11,902 nucleotides of DNA. Source: Prevotellaceae bacterium (GTDB lineage: Bacteria > Bacteroidota > Bacteroidia > Bacteroidales > UBA932). The notes under the pieces are model-generated. The model searched no databases, was not told the origin of the DNA, and was given only the letters and a program-made list of their open reading frames with translations. The stretch is from NCBI GenBank assembly GCA_031284065.1, contig JAITAP010000235.1, forward strand, positions 1 to 11,902, given 5' to 3'. Made by a program: the position numbers and the translations under genes. Position 1 is the stretch's first letter. Each line of letters opens with the position of its first letter. This document shows positions 1 through 5,729 of the stretch, piece after piece.

Positions 1-110
1 TACTTCTTCATGTCGGCAATCACGTCGGGGTCGGAGAGCTGCTGCCCTATTTCCTCAAACTTGTGCTTAAGCCCTTCCAGCCGGCTCAATATTTTATTTT
101 CAGACGCCAT
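1..110 (-). CDS. prfA: Peptide chain release factor 1, N-terminus (partial)
   Basis: RF1 recognises UAA and UAG stop codons in the ribosomal A site and triggers release of the finished protein. Only the first 36 codons lie in the window, and the gene runs off the left edge. The start codon is the ATG at 110-108. The visible protein begins MASENKILSRLEGLKHKFEE and continues with IGQQLSDPDVIADMKK, which matches the N-terminal helix of RF1 proteins (family pattern: a leucine-rich stretch followed by a D-P-x-V/I-x-D-M-K segment). Nothing of the codon-recognition loop or the GGQ motif is in view. As I recall, prfA lies next to purM in Bacteroides genomes, and the order here agrees with that. The 203-base gap to purM suggests its own promoter, but I see no convincing TAnnTTTG element before it. 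The assignment rests on a short stretch plus context. Confidence 0.88.
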   Translation of the reverse strand, partial: MASENKILSRLEGLKHKFEEIGQQLSDPDVIADMKK

Positions 111-313
111 TTTGGGAAACTTTGAATTTTAAGTTTACTATTGACCGACTAAAATCCGGTCGCATTTTTATTTATTTGATAATCGATTTGCCATGTTGCA
201 ATCCTCGCAAGGTTGGCGTTTCTGCCGCCCCAACTAAGGACGGCGAGGCGCTCAACCATAACGCCTCAAAGTCCCGCGCCGCTCCCTTTCGGCGCAAGCA
301 ATAATTTCCATTT
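111..313. other. Intergenic gap between prfA and purM with small hairpins
   Basis: No gene is supported in this gap. Three small inverted repeats are visible: GACCG/CGGTC (143-147 with 157-161), GAGGCG/CGCCTC (245-250 with 262-267) and GCGCCG/CGGCGC (276-281 with 290-295). The last lies about 20 bases beyond the purM stop and could act as a weak 3' stabilising stem or terminator, but it has no T-tract on the minus strand. The first is followed by a T-rich run only on the plus strand, where no gene ends. No tRNA-like fold was found. Confidence 0.4.
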
Positions 314-1480
314 TCAGCTATACTCAAATGTTCCCTCGTTGCTGCAAATGGTCAGCTTTTTTGCCGCCGATTTTTCCACGTGCCCTACAACTCGCGCGTC
401 CACGCCAAAGCTTTGCGAAGCGGCGATAATGCTGTCGGCGTGCTGCGGCTGCACGTAGAGCTCCATGCGGTGCCCCATGTTGAATACCTTGTACATTTCG
501 CGCCACGGCGTTTGGCTTTGCTCCCGAATAAGCGCAAAAAGCGGCGGCGTGGGAAACAGGTTGTCCTTGACGAGGTGCAGGCCATCGACAAAGTGCAGCG
601 CCTTAGTCTGCGCGCCGCCCGAGCAGTGCACCATGCCGTGAATGTGGGGGCGCATTTCATCCAGAATTTTCCGCGCTACCGGGGCGTAGGTGCGGGTGGG
701 CGACAGCGCCAGCTTACCCGCGTCCAGCGGCGTGGAGGTTTTATCCGTCAGCTTGCACGAGCCGACGTATGCCAGCGCGCCGTCCATTTCGGCGTCGTAG
801 GTTTCGGGATATTTTTCGGCCACGTACTTGGCAAAAACGTCGTGGCGAGCCGACGTAAGGCCGTTGCTGCCCATGCCGCCGTTGTACTCGCGCTCGTAGC
901 TTGCCTGCCCAAAGGAGGCAAGCCCGACAATCACGTCTCCGCTCGCAATATTTTTGTTGTCGATGACCTCCGAACGCTTCAGGCGCGCAATGGCGGCGCT
1001 ATCCACAATGACGGTGCGCACCAAGTCGCCCACGTCGGCGGTTTCTCCGCCGGTGAGGTAGATGCTCACGCCCAGCGAGCGCAATTCCTCGCACAAGCTT
1101 TCGGTGCCCTCCACAATTGCCCTTACCACCTCGCCCGGGATGAGCCTTTTGTTTCGCCCAATGGTGGACGAAAGCAGTATGCCGCCGGTAACGCCTATGC
1201 ACAGCAGGTCGTCGAGGTTCATCACCACAGCATCCTGCGCTACGCCCCGCCATACGCTCATGTCGCCCGTTTCGCGCCAGTAGGCGTATGCCAGCGACGA
1301 TTTTGTTCCCGCGCCGTCTGCGTGCATCGCCACGCAGTGGTCGGGGCTGCCGCTCAGGTAGTCGGGAATTATTTTACAAAAAGCTTTGGGAAAAAGCCCC
1401 TTGTCCAAATTCTTTATGGCGCTGTGCACATCTTCCTTGGAAGCCGACACTCCGCGCATTTCGTAGCGGTCTGTCATCAT
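314..1480 (-). CDS. purM: Phosphoribosylformylglycinamidine cyclo-ligase (AIR synthase)
   Basis: PurM closes the imidazole ring in step five of purine synthesis: FGAM + ATP gives AIR + ADP + Pi, in the cytoplasm. The 388-residue protein has the PurM/AIRS fold signatures: ADGAGTK at about residues 54-60 (nucleotide/phosphate-binding glycine loop), AQDAVVMNLDDLLCIG at about 81-96 (the conserved Asn-Asp segment), and TGGETADVGDLVRT at about 143-155, the family's GGETA motif. A C-terminal AIRS_C-like half follows, with MVHCSGGAQTK and VFNMGHRMELY. It is longer than the roughly 345-residue E. coli enzyme but close to the Bacteroides form, whose N-terminus (YELRGVSASKEDVH-like) it nearly repeats. 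Two consecutive ATGs (1480 and 1477) could serve as start, and no strong ribosome-binding site separates them. The gene lies 59 bases downstream of the porE-like gene on the same strand, so co-transcription is likely. No broken motif was seen. Confidence 0.95.
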   Translation of the reverse strand: MMTDRYEMRGVSASKEDVHSAIKNLDKGLFPKAFCKIIPDYLSGSPDHCVAMHADGAGTKSSLAYAYWRETGDMSVWRGVAQDAVVMNLDDLLCIGVTGGILLSSTIGRNKRLIPGEVVRAIVEGTESLCEELRSLGVSIYLTGGETADVGDLVRTVIVDSAAIARLKRSEVIDNKNIASGDVIVGLASFGQASYEREYNGGMGSNGLTSARHDVFAKYVAEKYPETYDAEMDGALAYVGSCKLTDKTSTPLDAGKLALSPTRTYAPVARKILDEMRPHIHGMVHCSGGAQTKALHFVDGLHLVKDNLFPTPPLFALIREQSQTPWREMYKVFNMGHRMELYVQPQHADSIIAASQSFGVDARVVGHVEKSAAKKLTICSNEGTFEYS

Positions 1481-1539
1481 TTTGCCTGCTGTTGTTTTAG
1501 TTGTGAGGTTGGCCGTTGCGGTTTAACCGGCGGCAGCCT

Positions 1540-3546
1540 TTACTGCGTCGCCGAAATTACCTTAAACTCTGTGCGGCGGTTGAGCTGGTCAACAATTTCT
1601 TCATCCTCTTTGTTGCGTACGTTCTGGCGAATAAAATCATCGTTCAGCACAGCGCCCTCCTTCAAGAACCGGTGCTGCGCCGCCAGCGCCTTGTCCACCA
1701 CGCGCGGCGTTGTTTCCCCGTATCCCTTTGCCCGCAGGCGGCTTACGTCAATGCCCTTGCTCACGAGGTAATCCACCACCGACTGCGCGCGCTTCTGCGA
1801 CAAGTTGAGGTTGAACGTCGAATCGCCGCGGCTGTCGCTGTGCGACGATATTTCGATGCTGATGCCCGGGTTGTCGTTGAGCACCTCCACCAGCTGGGTG
1901 AGCGACGCCTCCGACTCCGGACGAAACTCCCACTTGGCCAAGTCGTACAGGATATTTTCGAGCTCTATAGCCTTTGCCATGGAGCGCATCCTAAATTCGT
2001 CGCGCAGCGTGGTGATGCCCTCCAGACCTTTGGTGGAGAACTTTGCCTTTTGGTTAAAAAATCCGGGCTTGGTAACCACCGCAAGGTAGTCCGTTTCCGG
2101 GCGGAGCTGTAGCGAAAACAGCCCGTCCTTTTCCGTCTTTTGTATCAGCGTTCCGCCGTCGCTCGAAATAATTTTTGCGCTGGCGTCGGCTACGGGCGCG
2201 GCGTCGTCGTAGTAGCGCACGCTGCCGATAAACATGTACTTTGCCTCAGGCAAAACAAAGCGGTAAATATCGTCGCCGCCCTTGCCGCCCCTGCGCCGCG
2301 AGGCAAAGTAGCCCGCCTCCCGCTCTTTTTCAAAAATGATGGAGAAGTCGTCGGCAGACGAGTTGATGGGCATACCCATGTTCTCCACCAGCCATCCGCC
2401 GTGCTCCTTTTTTGTTGCCCTGAAAATATCCAGCCCGCCAAAACCCTTGTGCCCGTTGGAGGCGAAGTACAGCGCGTCCGTTCCCCGCGCGTAGGGGTAC
2501 ATTTCGTTGCCCTCCGTGTTGATGCTCGCCCCCATGTTGACGGGTTCGCTCCACTCGTCGCCTTCGCCCAGCCGGTTGACCACCCAAATATCAAAACCGC
2601 CGTACCCGCCCTCCATGTCGGAGGCGAAGTACAGCTCCGTGCCGTCCTCCGAAAGGGCGGGGTGCGCTACGTTGAACGTGCTGTCAAACAGGTTTACCTT
2701 GTTCAGCTCCGTCCAGATATTTTCATCGTCGCGCGTAACGGAGAAGATGCTGCACCCGATTTTTGAGCCGCGCGTGAGGCACTGCGTAAAGTACATGGCG
2801 CGGAGGTTGGGGGCAAGCGAGCACACGCCCTCGTCGGACTTGGCGTTGACCTCGCCCTCAAGGGGAAGCGGCTTTTCCCAGCGCCCGTTGCGCGACTGCT
2901 TGGAGAAAAAAACGTCGGTAGATTTGCTCCCCGTGATAATATTTTTTTTTCTGCCCAGCGCCTCGTCGCGCGACGAGGTGAAGTAAATCACCGAGTAGTC
3001 GTCTTCGGCAAAGGCGGGGGCAAAATCGTCCTTTGCGCTGTTGAAGTCGCCAACGTTGTCCACTATGTAGCGCGTGTAGGCGACGGCGCTGTCGCGCAAA
3101 GCCACGCACAGCGCAAGCGTTTGCCGCGTCATGCTGTCCTGCGGCGCCAGCTCCAAATACTTTTCGTACGCAGTGGCGGCGGCGGCATACTTTTCGTTGC
3201 CCTGCAAGGATTTTGCCAAGCCAAGCAGCGCATCGGGGTTTTGGCTGCCGCGCGACACGGCGCGCTCGTAGTAGCCCTCCGCCTGACGTGTATTGCCCGA
3301 CAAGCGGTAGCTTTCGGCCAAGTGAAACATCACGCTGAGCTGCTGCTCGCGCTTAAGCCCGGACTTTGTGAGTAGCTTGCGGTAGCGCTCCGCAGCGCGT
3401 GAGTACGCCTGCTGCTCGTAGTTTTTGTCGGCACGCTTGAGCTGCCACTTCACGGAGCACGAAGAACAGCACAACAGCGCAGCCACAGCAAGCGCAAGGC
3501 AAAAACGCTGCCCGAAATGTACGTGTTGAAATTTTAAAAGGTGCAT
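1540..3546 (-). CDS. porE: PorE-like TPR/beta-propeller/OmpA lipoprotein (type IX secretion)
   Basis: This is probably the PorE-type component that anchors type IX secretion machinery to peptidoglycan at the outer membrane. The 668-residue protein starts with a hydrophobic signal (about residues 15-29) ending CSSC, so Cys30 is the likely lipidated residue. TPR-like helices follow (about 35-150), then a PD40/WD40-like beta-propeller (about 165-440) with repeated blades such as ELYFASDMEGGYGGFDIW and ALYFASNGHKGFGGLDIF. A carboxypeptidase-regulatory-like beta domain comes next (about 445-530), and a C-terminal OmpA domain (about 540-668). In the OmpA domain Asp571 and Arg586 have the spacing of the diaminopimelate-binding pair. 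This domain order and length match PorE as described in Porphyromonas gingivalis, but related OmpA/PD40 proteins occur in Bacteroidota without confirmed secretion roles, so the symbol is likely rather than certain. No other por gene is in view. The gene heads the minus-strand block and is followed by purM. Confidence 0.8.
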   Translation of the reverse strand: MHLLKFQHVHFGQRFCLALAVAALLCCSSCSVKWQLKRADKNYEQQAYSRAAERYRKLLTKSGLKREQQLSVMFHLAESYRLSGNTRQAEGYYERAVSRGSQNPDALLGLAKSLQGNEKYAAAATAYEKYLELAPQDSMTRQTLALCVALRDSAVAYTRYIVDNVGDFNSAKDDFAPAFAEDDYSVIYFTSSRDEALGRKKNIITGSKSTDVFFSKQSRNGRWEKPLPLEGEVNAKSDEGVCSLAPNLRAMYFTQCLTRGSKIGCSIFSVTRDDENIWTELNKVNLFDSTFNVAHPALSEDGTELYFASDMEGGYGGFDIWVVNRLGEGDEWSEPVNMGASINTEGNEMYPYARGTDALYFASNGHKGFGGLDIFRATKKEHGGWLVENMGMPINSSADDFSIIFEKEREAGYFASRRRGGKGGDDIYRFVLPEAKYMFIGSVRYYDDAAPVADASAKIISSDGGTLIQKTEKDGLFSLQLRPETDYLAVVTKPGFFNQKAKFSTKGLEGITTLRDEFRMRSMAKAIELENILYDLAKWEFRPESEASLTQLVEVLNDNPGISIEISSHSDSRGDSTFNLNLSQKRAQSVVDYLVSKGIDVSRLRAKGYGETTPRVVDKALAAQHRFLKEGAVLNDDFIRQNVRNKEDEEIVDQLNRRTEFKVISATQ

Positions 3547-3565
3547 GGCAAAGGCATATTGCTTG

Positions 3566-3573
3566 CAAAGATA
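3566..3573 (-). promoter_or_regulatory. Candidate Bacteroidota -7 element for porE-purM
   Basis: On the minus strand this reads TATCTTTG, an exact match to the TAnnTTTG -7 consensus of Bacteroidota housekeeping promoters. It lies about 20 bases before the porE ATG, so the leader would be very short. I see no good TTTG-like -33 element at the expected spacing, so this rests on a single box. Confidence 0.5.
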
Positions 3574-3655
3574 GCTATAAAAAGGAGATTTTGGAATTTT
3601 GTTTTTACGGATGAGCGCTCACAGCTGCGGCGGGTAACCTTAAACGCCCCCTGCC

Positions 3656-3703
3656 GCCATTCCGAGCCCTGCCCGTGCCGTCATTCCGAGCGAAGCGAGG
3701 AAC
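3656..3703. repeat. Interspersed CATTCCGAGC-type hairpin repeat, two partial copies
   Basis: The 12-mer pattern G[CT]CATTCCGAGC occurs at 3656-3667 and again at 3680-3691. The second copy continues into GAAGCGAGGAA, giving a small stem: TTCC pairs with GGAA, then two tandem G-A mismatches, a GC/GC pair and a GAA loop. This resembles a short repeat I know from intergenic regions of many bacterial genomes, where it usually occurs many times. The first copy lacks the returning arm. The repeat's function is unknown. Confidence 0.6.
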
Positions 3704-3740
3704 CTCCACCCATTACCCCCCATTGGGCGCATTGCGCGGT

Positions 3741-3761
3741 GAGGCGCACGCCGTGCGTCTC
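3741..3761. repeat. Interspersed palindromic repeat (GAGGCGCACG/CGTGCGTCTC)
   Basis: A 21-base near-perfect inverted repeat: GAGGCGCACG, one central C, then CGTGCGTCTC, giving ten pairs with a single G-T wobble. The sequence continues CTACAG. The form GTAGAGACGCACG... is familiar as a dispersed intergenic repeat in Bacteroidota and other phyla. It lies in the divergent region between porE and the response regulator, upstream of the latter's promoter. No transposase is near. Confidence 0.6.
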
Positions 3762-3865
3762 TACAGCGGCGGCGGGCAGCGCTACAATTTTTCGCTTATC
3801 GTAATCAAAAGTAGCGTTGTGGGGATGCTAATCGCATAGCTTTGCTCAAAAAAAATCCGCTCCCG

Positions 3866-3898
3866 TGTGCGTAATACGATTTATTTCATGTAACTTTG
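3866..3898 (+). promoter_or_regulatory. Candidate Bacteroidota promoter for the response regulator
   Basis: TAACTTTG at 3891-3898 is an exact match to the TAnnTTTG -7 consensus. TGTG at 3866-3869 matches three of four bases of the TTTG -33 element at a 21-base spacing, within the usual range. Transcription would start near 3905, leaving a leader of about 40 bases before the ATG at 3942. The leader has no clear Shine-Dalgarno sequence, which is usual for the phylum. Confidence 0.55.
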
Positions 3899-3941
3899 CG
3901 TTTTCTAAACCTGCATTTAAACCTGCTTAAAGCACTCTGAA

Positions 3942-4589
3942 ATGAGCCAAATGCCCATTATTATGGCCGACAACCAGCCGTTAACCCGCGCGGGCTTGCT
4001 GTACTTCATTCGCCAGATGTCCGGCAACAGCCTCGTGCAGGAAGCCGGCGACAAGGCAACGCTCATCAAGCTGCTGGTGCAATACCCGAACGCGCTGGCG
4101 TTGCTCGACTATACTTTGTTCGACTTTACGCAGGAGCAGGAGCTTATTAACCTGTGCGCGCGCTTTTCTACGGCGCACTTCCTGCTCATATCGGCAGACC
4201 TCAGTAGCTCTTTCGTAAAGATGGTTGCCATTGGGACTACCAACACCAGCATGGTTTTCAAGAGTAGCACATACGCAGAGATAACCGACGCTTTGATGGC
4301 AACCCTGCGCGAAGAGCGCTACCTCTGCTCCCACGTGCAGGAGCTGCTGAACGTGCAGGAGGTGCAGGACGACAACAACCCGCTTACCAAAACAGAGATA
4401 GAAATTCTCAAGCTCATGGCGTTTGGCAAAAGTAGCAAGGAGATAGCGGCAATGCGCTACTTGAGCCAGCATACCGTAGTATCGCACCGCAAAAATATTT
4501 TTCGCAAGCTTGAGGTAAATACCGTATATGAGGCAAGCCGCTACGCCATGCGCATGGGGTTGATAGACGTTATCGACTACCAAATTTAG
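3942..4589 (+). CDS. NarL/LuxR-family response regulator (orphan)
   Basis: A two-component transcription factor: phosphorylation of the receiver domain is expected to control DNA binding by a C-terminal helix-turn-helix. In the 215-residue protein the receiver (about 1-125) keeps the switch residues: an acidic position at Asp10 (the neighbouring acidic residue is Asn11), phospho-acceptor Asp56 in ALLDYTLFD, Ser84 in LLISADLSS (the Thr/Ser position) and Lys107 in MVFKSST. The LuxR-type HTH spans about 145-205: LTKTEIEILKLMAFGKSSKEIA, then a turn and the recognition helix around LSQHTVVSHRKNIFRKL. No histidine kinase is in the window, so its partner and targets are unknown. It has its own promoter and faces away from porE. 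A second Asp at the acidic pair is lost, but many NarL-family members have D-N or D-D there, so it should still be phosphorylatable. The ATG at 3942 is chosen because it gives a full receiver beta-1 strand. Confidence 0.9.
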   Translation: MSQMPIIMADNQPLTRAGLLYFIRQMSGNSLVQEAGDKATLIKLLVQYPNALALLDYTLFDFTQEQELINLCARFSTAHFLLISADLSSSFVKMVAIGTTNTSMVFKSSTYAEITDALMATLREERYLCSHVQELLNVQEVQDDNNPLTKTEIEILKLMAFGKSSKEIAAMRYLSQHTVVSHRKNIFRKLEVNTVYEASRYAMRMGLIDVIDYQI

Positions 4590-4642
4590 CCGTTGGCGCT
4601 ACCGGACGCAGCCGGCATAAAGAGTCAGCTATTTTTCTAATC

Positions 4643-4852
4643 ATGCGGATGTATGGTAAAGACATTCACTCCAACGGGCTTGGCAATCTTTCGGATGCGA
4701 AAATTGAAGAATGGCTTCCGACCATTCAAAAGGCGACAGCGAAATTCCCCAATGCGGAAATTATCATTCCGGAACATGGACAGATTGGAGGAAAAGAATT
4801 ATTGGAATATACGAAAATGTTACTGAAAAAATACCACAAAGATGAAAATTAG
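4643..4852 (+). pseudogene. Remnant of a subclass B1 metallo-beta-lactamase-like gene (C-terminal part)
   Basis: The 69-codon frame encodes the tail of a class B1 metallo-beta-lactamase-type hydrolase: GLGNLSDAKIEEW, then PTIQKATAKFPNAEIIIPEHG and GGKELLEYTKMLL, closely following CcrA/CfiA-type enzymes (GNISDADVTAW ... VPGHGDYGGTELIEHTK). The His of PEHG is the last zinc ligand. The first three zinc-binding His, the active-site Asp and the fourth His are absent because the 5' two thirds are missing. The Cys ligand codon is still visible in another frame: GGA TGT ATG GTA at 4647-4658 encodes GCMV, then a base is missing in the A-run at 4658-4660 before GAC ATT CAC resumes in the current frame (family: GGCMxKD). 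So a frameshift plus 5' truncation has killed the gene, and the ATG at 4643 is probably fortuitous. The stop overlaps the next gene's start by 11 bases, suggesting an old two-gene operon. Base composition is more A/T-rich than in the flanking genes. Confidence 0.8.
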
Positions 4853-5702
4853 AATTATCACGGTATTATCAATTTGTACTGTAATACTTGTTTGGTGCAA
4901 TGCAGGTATGGGGCTGTTTTACAGCGACGGCGGCAAACCGGAATTTGTTGAAAATATTTATGGTGAAACAATACAATTGTTTGGGAATGGGGTTTATGCA
5001 AATAACTCCATGCTGAAAGCCACTACTGCTAAAGGTTCTGATTTAGTGATGCTTTTGGTATCATTAGGACTGCTTATAGCCACGTTGAAACGGGACTCAG
5101 GGCCAAAAGCGAAACTTCTGCATGGAGGGCTTCTTGTGTCTATCCTCTACTATTCGGCAACAACCGCCTTTGGCATTACTTACAGCCGTATGTTTCTGCT
5201 ATATCTTATAGCATTTTCTGTCGCGTTTTTCACATTTGTCCTCAGTATGATTGACATGAATACAACAATTGAACCGGTGAATAAAGACAGGAAGTATGTT
5301 GGAACCGCCATTTTTACAATAATTGCCGGATGTACGGCGCTGGTATGGTTGATGAGCATACTGCCCACCCTGTTCACAGACACACCTTTGGACATCATAG
5401 ATATATCCACTACCGAGCCTACGTTTGTTATTGATATTGGTCTTATTTTTCCAACCTGCCTGATTGGGGGTATTATGCTGTTGAAAAAAAAGCAGGCAGG
5501 ATATATCCTGTCACCGGTTATGCTCATTTTTTTAGCGGTTATAGCAGTTACGGTAATCGGTCAATCCGCACTACAGTTATACTATGGAGTGGTTATTTCC
5601 ATTCAACAGCTGATTGGATACGTCGTTACTTTTGTAGCATTTGGGTTCATTGCAACAATTATAAATACACGCTTTATGTTAAAATGTTGGCCTAAAGGAT
5701 AG
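4842..5702 (+). CDS. Uncharacterised multi-pass membrane protein (about 8 helices)
   Basis: I do not recognise a named family. The 286-residue protein is an inner-membrane protein by sequence. Hydrophobic segments lie at about residues 5-27, 67-83, 91-111, 116-137, 153-175, 195-214, 219-240 and 255-275. Between the first and second helices is a soluble loop of about 40 residues with FVENIYGETIQLFGNGVY and NNSMLKATTAKGSD. That loop, followed by a block of helices with LLHGGLLVSILYYSATTAFG, gives me the impression of a conserved family of unknown function in Firmicutes and Bacteroidota, but I cannot name it. No catalytic or transport motif is evident. Its ATG (4842) lies inside the last codons of the metallo-beta-lactamase remnant, so translation may once have been coupled. 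It shares that remnant's A/T-rich codon use, unlike the response regulator before it and tkt after it, which suggests both arrived together by transfer. With the upstream gene broken and no own promoter seen, expression is uncertain. Confidence 0.75.
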   Translation: MKIRIITVLSICTVILVWCNAGMGLFYSDGGKPEFVENIYGETIQLFGNGVYANNSMLKATTAKGSDLVMLLVSLGLLIATLKRDSGPKAKLLHGGLLVSILYYSATTAFGITYSRMFLLYLIAFSVAFFTFVLSMIDMNTTIEPVNKDRKYVGTAIFTIIAGCTALVWLMSILPTLFTDTPLDIIDISTTEPTFVIDIGLIFPTCLIGGIMLLKKKQAGYILSPVMLIFLAVIAVTVIGQSALQLYYGVVISIQQLIGYVVTFVAFGFIATIINTRFMLKCWPKG

Positions 5703-5729
5703 TAATAATTATAAGTAATATAAAAAAAC

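Noticed and set aside
143..177. GACCG/CGGTC hairpin followed by a T-rich run as a plus-strand terminator
   Set aside because: No plus-strand gene ends here, the stem has only five pairs and the T-run is interrupted.
380..1771. A 463-codon plus-strand open frame over purM and the end of porE
   Set aside because: Low-complexity Arg/His/Ala-rich translation antisense to two well-identified genes.
4643..4852. The 69-codon frame as an intact small gene
   Set aside because: It is only the tail of a class B1 metallo-hydrolase, lacks most zinc ligands, and the lost frame is visible just upstream, so a remnant is the better call.
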